Assembly: GCF_964204645.1 (NCBI RefSeq)
Contig: NC_134029.1
Coordinates: 11,090,850-11,154,849 of the forward strand
Direction of reading: 5' to 3'
DNA length: 64,000 nucleotides
From: Tubulanus polymorphus
Lineage: Eukaryota; Nemertea; Palaeonemertea; Tubulaniformes; Tubulanidae
Shown: positions 41,584 to 51,823 of the stretch, in pieces
Position numbering within the stretch: the first letter of the stretch is position 1
Layout of the letters: every line of letters begins with the position of its first letter
The notes under the pieces: generated by a model
What the model was told of the DNA's origin: nothing
Seen by the model: only the letters and a program-made list of their open reading frames with translations
Databases searched by the model: none
Translations under genes and position numbers: made by a program

Positions 41584-41805
41584 TTATATGGGAGGAATAT
41601 ATTTTTGTTTTTCCAAATAATCAATAGTTAAGTTAGATAAAGTAACTGCTAATGTTAATTTTAAAATATCATTTATATCAAATTTATCAACATTAACACT
41701 TCCCATTTTGAATACTTTTTTTAATACCATTGAATAACCAACAGTTCCAACTGATAGTAATGCTCCATTATATAATCCATTTATTATCCACTTATTATCA
41801 CTCAT
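41584..41805 (-). CDS. Conserved small hydrophobic Polinton protein (73 aa)
   Basis: Intact; two substitutions from 8426-8647. One or two membrane segments, a FDINDILKLT motif and an IPPI end. Start overlaps the stop of the upstream gene (ATGA). Confidence 0.75.
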   Translation of the reverse strand: MSDNKWIINGLYNGALLSVGTVGYSMVLKKVFKMGSVNVDKFDINDILKLTLAVTLSNLTIDYLEKQKYIPPI

Positions 41806-42161
41806 TTATTTATCAAAAAACATTTATCAAAATATTTAGTTATCTTATTTATAATTATTTCAACATTTATTTCATTACTAGTTTCATGATTATCATATAT
41901 TTTGGTTAATATGTTTTTAATATCAGCTATGAAAAAATCTTCATCTAATTTATAATATCTTAAAGATCCTCCAATTAAATTAGTAATCTTTTCTACATTT
42001 AAAGTTTCTTTATCTATTGTTTTTTCATACTCAAATGTTGTTTCATTAGAAAATGCAATATTTTTAATATGTGTAATTACATCATTAATGTTCAATTTCA
42101 TTTCTTTCTCATGTTTAAAATCAAACCCAAAACATATACTCGGTCCAACAGTTATATTCAT
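41802..42161 (-). CDS. Conserved Polinton protein, unknown function (119 aa)
   Basis: Intact. Homologous to 8082-8429, with differences concentrated in residues 58-75 and a four-residue insert (DKCF) near the C-terminus. The start follows a T-run and TATATAA. Not recognised outside this context. Confidence 0.75.
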   Translation of the reverse strand: MNITVGPSICFGFDFKHEKEMKLNINDVITHIKNIAFSNETTFEYEKTIDKETLNVEKITNLIGGSLRYYKLDEDFFIADIKNILTKIYDNHETSNEINVEIIINKITKYFDKCFLINK

Positions 42162-42177
42162 TTATATAATGAAAAAA

Positions 42178-42930
42178 TTACTCTCTACATCTTATAACTA
42201 ATTCATATATCACAGGAAAGTTATTTAAATCAATTAAATATCCATTATGATTTCTTATTTCTAATTTGAAATTATTGAAATGTGGAATGCAAGGTTTAAA
42301 ATCACATTCTGTTAAATTATAATTTATTTGAGTTCCAAATTGTTTAACATTTTTTAATGGTAAAATATTTAGTATACTAGAATTGCAAGTTTTATCTTTA
42401 GTTGCTTCAAATGTTTTTGTAGGGTCAATTAAATTGCAATAAATATAGAAATGTGTGTAAGGTATTATATTTGGTGTAGTATCAACATTTGAATAAAGTT
42501 TATCTGGTGTAATTCCTAACAGTTTAGCTACAGGTTTTTTAACTGAAAATTGATATTTTTCATTATGAGCTAACCTTATCTTCATTTTATTAGAATTATC
42601 ACTTTTCAAAAATCTAATGTTAAATCCAGCATCACTTCCTAATTTGATCCGAGCTTTTTTATTAATTTCTTGCGTTAACGATTCTAAATTATATAACCCT
42701 GGTTTTAAAAATAGATAATTCCATTTATTCTTACTCCTGATTGAAAAAAATATATGTTCAAGACTTTTATCCGATACATTGTAAAAAGAATTACATGAAC
42801 TTATATTAACTAATTTTAAATCAACACAATTCTTAAATTCTTTATCTAATTGAACTAGTAAATTATGTGATTTATAATTTGTAAGTTTTCTAAAATCAAC
42901 AAATATTCTGTATTCTTTTAATTCTACCAT
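42178..42930 (-). CDS. Penton-like minor capsid protein
   Basis: Intact, 250 codons. It shares NSFYN, LKPGLYNLE, AKLLGI, FYIYCNLI, ILNILP and GYLIDL motifs with the Polinton A protein at 7307-8065. Residues 1-60 and the last ~95 are over 90% identical to A, the centre only about half. Expected to form capsid vertices; the identification rests on family features I recall. Confidence 0.65.
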   Translation of the reverse strand: MVELKEYRIFVDFRKLTNYKSHNLLVQLDKEFKNCVDLKLVNISSCNSFYNVSDKSLEHIFFSIRSKNKWNYLFLKPGLYNLESLTQEINKKARIKLGSDAGFNIRFLKSDNSNKMKIRLAHNEKYQFSVKKPVAKLLGITPDKLYSNVDTTPNIIPYTHFYIYCNLIDPTKTFEATKDKTCNSSILNILPLKNVKQFGTQINYNLTECDFKPCIPHFNNFKLEIRNHNGYLIDLNNFPVIYELVIRCRE

Positions 42931-42947
42931 TTATTTTACATATTTTC

Positions 42948-43301
42948 TTATTCGAAATCTATTTCATGGTGCCCTTTTTCATTCTTACCTTTGTATACGA
43001 AATAGAAATCTCCAGAACATAATTCTTCTAGATCTTCACTTGATAATCTATGAAATCTATCTGGTAAATATGTTCTGAATTTATATGTATTTCCTTTAAA
43101 TCCTTCATATTCTAAGTGTATAACTAATTTATCTCCATATTTGTTAGTAACTGTATCAATATTTGTAATTAGATATTTCTTATGGATTATTAATTCTTTT
43201 AACTTCTTAAATTTATAATCTACTGATTTGACATTTGAAGTATCTTTTATTCTATCTAAAAATAATTTGTTGTTCTCACTGTGCGCTTGTTTACTCTCCA
43301 T
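42948..43301 (-). CDS. Conserved Polinton protein, possibly nucleic-acid binding (117 aa)
   Basis: Intact. Homologous to 15946-16272 (NKYGDKL, TYLPDRF, SSEDLEEL, YKGKNEKGHHEIDF). The strongly charged N-terminus and beta-rich remainder would fit an OB-fold single-strand binding protein, but this is a guess. It sits between polymerase and penton genes, where Polinton A has the VLTF3-like gene on the same strand. Confidence 0.7.
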   Translation of the reverse strand: MESKQAHSENNKLFLDRIKDTSNVKSVDYKFKKLKELIIHKKYLITNIDTVTNKYGDKLVIHLEYEGFKGNTYKFRTYLPDRFHRLSSEDLEELCSGDFYFVYKGKNEKGHHEIDFE

Positions 43302-43330
43302 TTATAATACATATTTTTATTAAAATTTGA

Positions 43331-46300
43331 TTAACACGTTAGAATTCTTTTCATTATCTCGTTCTCTTTTGTTTCTTCTCTTTTAAATTTTAAGTATTCA
43401 TCTAAATTACAACCATAAGCAACTGTATGAATTCCATCATCTAAAATATATCTTTTATCATCAAATGGGTTTAGACTTATCTTTTCAATTTCTTCAATAA
43501 ACATTTCATGATCTTCAGATCTTAAACATCTCATCTTATGTTTTCTAACTTCTTCATTGAATATACAATTGATGTAATCTTTGAAATGAATATTCTTTTC
43601 TACTACACTTTTGGTTATTCCTTTTAACTTTTTAGCTTCATGTTCTTTAGTTTTATATGAATACATTTTAGATCTAATACCAATGAATTCAATCATTTCT
43701 TCACCACCTAATTCATCTTTGAATTTACCAGGAACTTTTTTATTATCATTGCTGAACAATTCATGATTTTTAGGATAATTACTGAAATCAAAATGATGGT
43801 TTAATGTTTTTAAATCATCTGTTATGTTATGTTATTGTTTTATCTTTAATATGTAACTGTCAGTATCAAAATATAATATTTCTACATGTTTTTCTCCAAA
43901 AAGTGGTTGTAATACATTATAATAGAATTCATACATTAATAACTTTGATAATTCTAAAACTGAAGCACCAACATAGATTGGTTTATCAAATTTCATTGAT
44001 GTTCTTCTCATTTTAACTGCAGCTAAATTTTCATCAAATATTCTGTTACCTAAAAACTTAGGATATGATTGTAAATGCCTTATCCTTTTACCATTACTAA
44101 CTAACTCAATATCATTTCTATTTCTAATATTTTCACAAGTCTTACCATAGAATGCATTATTCATTAGTTTGAAGAAATCTTTTTCGAAATCAGTTTTATC
44201 TTTAGTTCTCTGTTTGGTGTTAAAATCTATATATTTTTCTAACCACTTAGATTGACTAAATGAAATATAACTATGTACTTTTTTTAGGATCATTCCTTGT
44301 TTTAGATAAAACTTTAACATTCTATAATGTACTACATAATTATATTTATCTTCTTGAGTTAACATTAACTTTTCTGTATGAATATGATTTTCGGGTTTAA
44401 TTCTTTTTTGATAATTTGATAATTCTTCATGAGTTACAGTTTTATGTTCTGGACAGTATGCTAGATTTCTAGATTTAAATTTAATATGTTCAGGATATTC
44501 TAAATCTACAACAAAGAAGTAACCAGTAACTGAATCATCTGCAATATCTAGGATTCTTTTCTTCCAATCAAAATTATCATTACTTTCATGTTGTGAAACT
44601 TCACTTATTTCAAATACTCCATAAGGTTGTGGTTCCATCATTGCCCAACCATACAAATTATTTGCATCTATATATAATAACTTATATCCAGGGTTATCAT
44701 TTACATTGAAATATCTATCCCATAATACACCTGAAGCACCTCCTCTTATAGATTTTTCAAATAATAATAATTGATCTATATTTGTTAACAAATCCATTTT
44801 TATATCTGTAAATTTTAATCCACAATCCCATGTTAAACCTGGGCTAGAATAACAATGACAAGGATCAATATTGAAATATTTTAGGTTTACATCTCTAAAC
44901 CTTTCGAATATATCGGTTAATAATAATACATCTGATTTTAGATATGAATCTACTAATTGTCCATGATTATCTATTTTGAAATGATTCCAAATATTCAATG
45001 TTCTATTATAGACTTCATCTTTAACATATTCATTTTTTAATTCATCATAGAATTGTTCTTAATAATTCAGATATTTTGAAATCATTATGATTTTTATAGA
45101 AAGAATATGGAATTGCGCCTTTATATCTCATTAATTGAAAATCATCATTATTTGGGTAGTGTTGCTTTAATATTTTTAATTCATCATCAACTAATGATTT
45201 TGATAAGTTATCTAATGAACTATTTAAAAATCTATATGAATCTATAAATCTTAGGCAACCAAATTGGAATGATATATAATTCTCAGATGTTCTAGCTAAC
45301 ATTTTAAATTTATAAGTTGGTATTTTATCTTTCGATCTATTTGAATTTAATCTTTCTATTTCATTATTAATTTCTTCTATTTTATGACATAGCTGTTTGA
45401 TAAATAAATGAGCATCATATCCTGATAGATTATGAAATACAACTGGTACAAAGTTAATTTTCTTAGCTTGTAAGTTACAATTCTCATGTGCAGCGCCTCT
45501 AAAGTTTCCATTCAAATGATCATGGTCTCTTACTTTTTTATCTTTATAATTAAATATCTTTTCACAATAATAACATTTACCTGTAAACACAAATTCTTCT
45601 TTATCTTCTTCTGTCATAATTATTTCTTTATTTGTATTCAATAATTTACTAATCTTATTTCATATTCAATTAATAAGTCACAAAAATGATTAATAACATT
45701 TTCATTTCTATAATGATAATATTCACTTTTAATTAGTTCTGGATAATCAGATTTTATATATAACCCGAAACCAGCAGCTGATTGATGAATCTTTTTAATT
45801 GTATTTGTTTTTGGTGGTTCTTCTGAAAAATCATTTTCATTAGAATTTAATTTCTTTCTTTTATAATATATTTCTTTTCTATCTTGATCAGTTAGTTCTT
45901 TATTTAATGATTCAAAATCTCCATATATTACAAATGGTACTTTATTTTTGTAATCATATTTTTTGAATTCTAATATTTTATCCTTTTCATTTGGTAAAAC
46001 TAATTTACAATAATAATGATTTTCACATAATTGCTTATGATTTAATAATGCACTTTCAGTTCTGAATTTATGTAAACATTTTCTACATAGATATATTTTA
46101 TTATCAAAATCATTTTCTGATTTAAAAAATAAATCAATTCTTTTAATCCACATATAATGATTCTCATAATATAATATATCTATAACATCGTTTGAATCAT
46201 AATCTTTTGATAGGTATAAAGGTTCTAATGTATAATGTTTTATATTGTTACCTTTTGTATTTGGCAATTTGATTAAATCAAATATATTTATTCTTTAATT

Positions 46301-47370
46301 ATTATCTCTTTCTATTTTTGGGATGTTTTTAATTCTAACAGGATAATTATCTATCTTATAATTATTTTCAAATGGTTTATAATGAGTTAATCTAAAACTA
46401 TGTGTAATATCTTCTGTTGGATGTAAGCAACTTATAATTGTCCATAGAAAACATTTATCATCAAAATTTTGTACATTTATTACAGCATTAGTTTTAAATG
46501 GTAGTTTAATATAACTCGATGCTTCAATATCTGGTTCTTTATAATATGATACATCATTTTCATCTATTGGTTTCGATTTAGTTAACTTATTATATTTTGT
46601 GTCATACACATGTAAAATCATAAATATTATTTCATCAAATATTAAACCTGATCCTTCAAAATATTTCTCTTCTATTTTAGTTTGTACTTCATTATAACAT
46701 TTATCTAATTTATCATCTATATGTTGTTTTGAAATAATACGTTGTGAATGAGAATTTATATTATATATTGGTTTATCTTCAGATTTTATGAATTTAACTT
46801 TAGAAGATATGCTTATTTTAGGATATTCAACATCAGTTATTATTTTTATTATTTCTTTCATATTTTCTAAATGTTTTTTATTTTCTTCTGATGTTTTTCC
46901 TTTATGAAATTTAAACTCAATAGCTGCTGGGCCAATATCACTTTTAAATGCTTCGGTTATCTCTATATCTTTTTTATTATCTAATGAATTAATATATTTT
47001 CTTACATCTTCCATGTATGGTCTTTTATTGTTTAATTTATTTCTTATTCTTTTAATTGTCTTATGTTTCTTATCGTTATCATTATCAAAATAATCCTCAC
47101 CTAAAATATCATCATTCATATTTCTAATATGGCTTTTAGATTTTAAATTTTCATTATAATATATTTTATCACGGAATGATTGATTACATGTATCACATTC
47201 ATATGTTTCTTTTTCATTCTTTATTCATCTAATTTAGTTTCTAATATATCATCTTTATATTCTAATTTCAATTTATTCTCTAAATGTGTTTTAGTTTTAT
47301 TGTGTCTTGATTTTTGGGATTTATCTATATTGATATTACATGTTGGGCAGTAGTACTTATTTGCTTCCAT
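43331..47370 (-). pseudogene. Protein-primed family-B DNA polymerase, broken, no intein
   Basis: Start ATG at 47368-47370 lies exactly at the inner end of the right TIR. Order: N-terminal YYCPTC...H...H finger, a second C...C finger near 47205-47130, GDFESL exonuclease motif (about 45930), endonuclease-VII-like CYYCEK...RDHDH...FRGAAH (about 45575-45480), HNLSGYDAHLFIK, IDANNLYGW (about 44670), NNAFYGKTC and an uninterrupted YFDTDS (43856-43873). Lesions: frame changes near 47225, 45660 and 45060; in-frame TAA at 46295-46297 and 43832-43834. The palm region is about 60-65% identical to Polinton A, much less than the central genes. Confidence 0.9.
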
Positions 47371-47795
47371 TTTAATACTAAATTGTTTTTTAAAATTGAT
47401 TTTAGAAGTTCAATGATTTATATATGTATTATTTCAATCACACTTTACTAACACTTTTAATGTTTAAAAATCTAACTCATACAAATATAAATATTGAAAT
47501 AATGTTTAAAATATATCTATATATCTATTCTATAAGAGCTCACACTTTTATATTGAATAATCTGTCAATTTAAATGTTATTCATGTATATGAATATTTTA
47601 AGAGTAATAGGGGTTTAGTTGTTTTATATCAAAGGTTGAGAGGTTGATAAATTCTCCAAATGTGAAATAATAATACTTTCTACTTGAATTAGGAGTGTAC
47701 GCGACTAATTCAAGTAGAAATTATTGTTATTTTCACATTTGGAAAATTTCTCGACCTCTCGACCTTTGGTATGAAACAACTAAACCCCTATTACT
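47371..47795 (-). repeat. Right TIR of Polinton B
   Basis: Inverted copy of 27343-27776 with about 5% differences and small indels; the inner boundary coincides with the polymerase start codon. Confidence 0.95.
47603..47795. repeat. Terminal palindrome, right end of Polinton B
   Basis: 193-bp inverted repeat, counterpart of 27343-27535, with centre GAGTGTACGCGA near 47692-47704. Confidence 0.95.
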
Positions 47796-47857
47796 GTAGT
47801 CGAATCTGAGAGGAGTTACATTTTATGAACAAAATTTGTCTGGAAAGTGGAAAAGTA

Positions 47858-48090
47858 TATACAGCTGCAAAGCAGCGACAACGGGTTTCTGCCTAACTGG
47901 TGCATATGTCGCACTGGGAAGCGTACAAAGATTTCATAGAAATAATTCTAATCAGCCCTTAACATCTGGGTCAACGATATGCAGGATATCTGGATCCATA
48001 AAGGCTACCGCGTAAACAGTACTGATGTACCAAGTCTAGTCAAAATTACTTCCAATGTCCCCTGGTGCCAGTTGCATGAACTTGAAAAAG
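47858..48090 (+). repeat. Hairpin repeat plus dispersed repeat, copy 2
   Basis: CAGCTGCAAAGCAGCGACAA with GGGTTTCTGCC, then the segment shared with 25945-26150 (TGTCGCACTGGGAAGCG and on). An 83-codon frame (47979-48230) overlaps it; it is not recognised. Confidence 0.6.
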
Positions 48091-48230
48091 TCTCACGTCG
48101 AGGCGAGTTGTGGCCAGAAAAAGAACTGGGAAAAATAAATGACGTAAGGCAAACTCATTTATTGTTCACTCCTTTTCCTATCCTTATTGTGAAATTGAAG
48201 TATTGTAATAAACAATTAATTCATTTTTGA

Positions 48231-49499
48231 TGATCAATTAATTGTGTTGTTTTCTTTCTTAATTTGATTTGATTTGATAGGTCATCTTGCTAAGGAGTCA
48301 GTTTGTCAAAGCATCAGCAATACAGTCTAATTTGTTTACATCTCAGTTGCAGCGGGCCAGGACAAAGACTGCGGAAGTAAAGGCTGGTGCCGGGTGTCAT
48401 CACTTTGTTGATGAGTGCAAGACTCTAAAGTAAATTTATTGCAGGCTACACTGATAAATATGAGATAAAATTATGAAATGAAATGATTTTAGAAGGACTA
48501 TAATCGCAGAACCATAATAAAAATATGAAAAGTACCAGGACACGAACTGACAATCAAAATTGGGCCGTCAAGTGCTACCACCATGTGATACCTGGCAACC
48601 AGTCTTTACATCGTCAGCTGTTGCAAAATGGTTTTTGATAACTGTAGGACATTTTATAGCGGTTTCTAGCCTTTGCGGTGAGGTTTGATCGTATCCAACG
48701 TAACGTTAGGATATCATATTAAAAGGATTAATCATGACGATACATTGTAAGTAAAAAATAGCGCTCATTAAAAACTTGAAGCGTGAGATTTCTATTGCAA
48801 ATGAACTAAAACATGGCGGATTTAGGTTCCAATTTCCGGTTCTGACTAGCGCCACCAAACGAGTAATTATGTATTAACAGTGCAAAACAACCTCTAATTC
48901 AAGATATAATTTATCTATCTAAGATATAATTTGAGTCAAGACTGAGTACTTGGAAGTAATTTGACATAGGCCTAATAATTGAATTTCTAATGATACATGT
49001 ATTTAGAATCTTATATGATAATATATACCTAATTGTCGTACCGACTGCTCCGTCGTTACTGGACGTATCGCCCTGATAATCTTCCTGGTGGTAGATTTCG
49101 ACGTGTTTTATCGCTTGGGCGTGGGTTCCGATGAAAATGTATTCTGGAATTTATGTGGTGGGCCATATACCAAATTTTTCGTAGTCTACTGTTCACAGAG
49201 GGCGTATGGGTCTGCTGGCATTAGGCCACTTGATACAGCACGAGTTACTGCTGCCTTTATGACCCGGCTGCCGGGTCACGGAACAGTTTTTCAAACGTTA
49301 CAGATGATAGTAAATAAAAAAGCAATTAACCCACTTAGTGTAACCTACGAGGCACTGCTGCCGGTTCAAAGCAACAAACTCACTACTCAAGTCAGCAGAG
49401 TGATTGTATTAGGCTGAGGCGTTAGCGTACGTGCAACTGAACATTTTTTGTTGTGCATCTGTTACCCGCTGTACCCACGGGTTCGGATCTTCAGTACGG
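48231..49499. other. Intergenic DNA, no gene recognised
   Basis: Only short unsupported frames, the longest at 49088-49417 (109 codons, no known motif). Nothing else seen. Confidence 0.35.
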
Positions 49500-50575
49500 T
49501 GTACAATTCATACATTATGAAATGATCATATCGGTACTTTACATATTTCTTTACTATCTATAGTTCTTTTACGGGTTTCCATGGGAAGATGAAATTCTCA
49601 GTAAGTGATTAAGGGATCGAATATCCTCGGCTACAGGTCAAGTCGGTCCGAGATCCCATGGTCTCAACGGGCATGGATGATCACAAAATACTCCTACTCA
49701 ATTCACAAAAAGTCGGAAGTAGTATGTTTAAAAATCACCCGTGGTTCCCACGGGCTTTTCATACATTATGAAATGATCATATCGGTACTTAACATATTTG
49801 TTTGCTATCTATAGTTCTGTTTCGGGTGGGTTCAAATCTTCAGATCTGCGTACAATTCATACATTATGAAATGATCATATGGGTACTTTACATAGGCCTA
49901 TTTGTTTCTATCTATAGTTTTATCACCTTAGGCCCCCATGGGAAGGAGAAATTTTCGGTATGTGATTAGGGGCCCCAGTTTCCTCGTTCACAGGTCAAGT
50001 CGGTCCCGAGATCCCATATGGTCTCTATGGGCACGGGTGATCACACCACATAATAGGCCACTTTAAAATGCTCTTACTCAATTCGTATGCAATGAACTAA
50101 TTAGTAGGGAGTTCTACGTTTAAAAATCACCCGTGGTTTCCACGGGCTTTCCGCTAGCAGCCGGTTCAAAGCAATAAACTCACTTACTGAAATCAGCAGA
50201 GTGAGGCTGGAGCGTGTGTGACTGAACATTTTTTACCGGTTACCGGCTGCACCCGCGGGTTCAAATCTTCAGTACTGCGTAGAATTCATACATTATGAAA
50301 TGATCATATCGGTACTTTACATATTTGTTTCTATTGTCTATTACCTTGGGAATCCATGGGAAGCAGAAACTTTCAATATGTGATTAAGGGCTCTAGTATC
50401 CTCCGACCCGGGTCAAGTCGGTCCCAAGATCCCATGGTATTATCTATGGGCGCGGGTGATCATACCACATAATAGGCCACTTAAATATGCCCCTACGCAA
50501 TTCACGTGCAACGAACTAATAAGTCGGAAGTTCTACGAATAAAAATCACCCGTGGTTCCCACGGGCTTTCCACTA
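49500..50575. repeat. Degenerate tandem array, ~300-400-bp units
   Basis: The block CATACATTATGAAATGATCA...GGTACTT starts at about 49508, 49762, 49858 and 50286, and the closing AATCACCCGTGG...CCACGGGCTTT at about 49732, 50133 and 50545. Between them lie shared CCCATGGGAAG, GGTCAAGTCGGTCC and AGATCCCAT segments. Three fuller units and one partial one. No coding potential. Confidence 0.8.
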
Positions 50576-50730
50576 GTGAACAAGTATTTTCTGTTTCTAT
50601 CATTTTTGCAGTATCACAAATTAAGCCTGTGTTCTTTGGCGGATTCAATATAGTGTCTCTCCATATGATTGTGCGACAAAACAATGTTCAGCTGATGTTC
50701 TACGATAGTAAGAATGCAGTTGCAGCTCTA

Positions 50731-50763
50731 AAAACCCGTTATCGCTGCTTTGTAGCTATATTT
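50731..50763 (-). repeat. Small hairpin repeat, inverted copy
   Basis: Diverged reverse copy (AAAACCCGTTATCGCTGCTT, then TGTAGCTATA) of the family at 24463-24495. Confidence 0.55.
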
Positions 50764-51280
50764 GGTTTTGTAATTCATGCATGTTTTTTTTCTTTTTTTT
50801 TGTTTAGGGGAGATGTAAGATTCATACTTATATTTTGTATGGACTCGTGTCACCAGCTCGGTAGGAATAAAGCATATATTGGACTGGGCTCCATTGTGTT
50901 TGTTCATTCAACCGGCCGTCGGTTTATTTGACTATTACAAGTAAAGTAATATATATGGAGAAATGATAATATGTATTAACATACCACGACTATAAACATA
51001 ACTATCATTTAGTTCATGCTATGTACAAGTACTGTAATATGTATGCTGCGAAGGCAGCTGTAAAATGAATCAAATATAATTTCAATTAAGTTTCCTTATC
51101 TTTGAAATAAGTTCTTTAAGTTATCATTGTCTATTTCTTTTTGGTGGATTGGATCAAAAAAGAAATCGAGGTAAAACCGCGGGAGTTTCGTTTTAGAAAA
51201 AAATCGTATTAATGACTGTACCATGAACTGGAGTAGGTGCGGCGCTTGTGTTCAATGCCGAGTAGGCCTACTAGTTACAA

Positions 51281-51823
51281 CAAGAAAACTAATTTTGATA
51301 AATTATTTGACGCCTTCGAAAAAAATGTAGAATTTTTGGGATAAGCTAATGTGGAATTGCACATTTGAAATTGAAGTTTTAAGAAATTTGGAGAATTATA
51401 AGATTTGGCGATTGGGTAAATGATCCAGGTCTTCGACTGCAGTGGTGGTTTAATTTTATTATTAAATTGTCAATAATTGATAACTTGCGACCGACTTCAT
51501 TCACTTTTGCCTCTCAGCTGGTCTGCAACTTCATTGCCTCCATGGTTGAGGAAAGAGCTCTTCTGATGTCTGCTTCATCACGACTTTGGAGCATATCGTG
51601 TGGCCTAGCCAGCTGGTCCGTCCCTGGTTTGGCTGTCCCTCAATAAGCTCTTGAGTCTGGGTTGAAGTAGACATTGTCATTTAAAATAACTTGTTTATGT
51701 TACTCTGTATGAATTACGCGTGTGTCTTGTATGTTATATTTTGAAATTTGTAACTTCATTGAATTTAGCAATAAAGAATTGAATTGTCACCTAATACACA
51801 TGCTATCAGTGGACGCGGAGCCG
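51281..51823. repeat. Dispersed repeat, partner of the insertion in Polinton A
   Basis: Matches 12233-12841 from ACAAGAAAA to GGACGCGGAGCCG at roughly 85-90%. It shows that the first half of the insertion in the coiled-coil gene is a mobile or dispersed sequence. No coding region. Confidence 0.8.

Larger units (their letters stand above)
27343..47795 (-). mobile_element. Polinton/Maverick element B (20.5 kb, with LINE insertion)
   Basis: AG...CT ends, about 430-bp TIRs and an imperfect 6-bp target duplication (GAAGTC at 27337-27342, GTAGTC at 47796-47801). Plus strand from the left: HNH-type gene, a helix-rich gene, gene X, gene Y, integrase, packaging ATPase. Minus strand from the right: polymerase, small conserved gene, penton, four small conserved genes, large conserved gene (split by a LINE), coiled-coil gene, major capsid, zinc-finger gene. 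The two arms converge at about 33.0 kb. Integrase and ATPase are open, but polymerase and capsid genes carry several lesions. No Ulp1-type protease was seen. Strand is given by the polymerase. Confidence 0.95.

Noticed and set aside
49508-50572. CRISPR-like array
   Set aside because: Units are long (about 300-400 bp), degenerate and lack short uniform repeats with unique spacers; it is a satellite-like tandem array in eukaryotic DNA.
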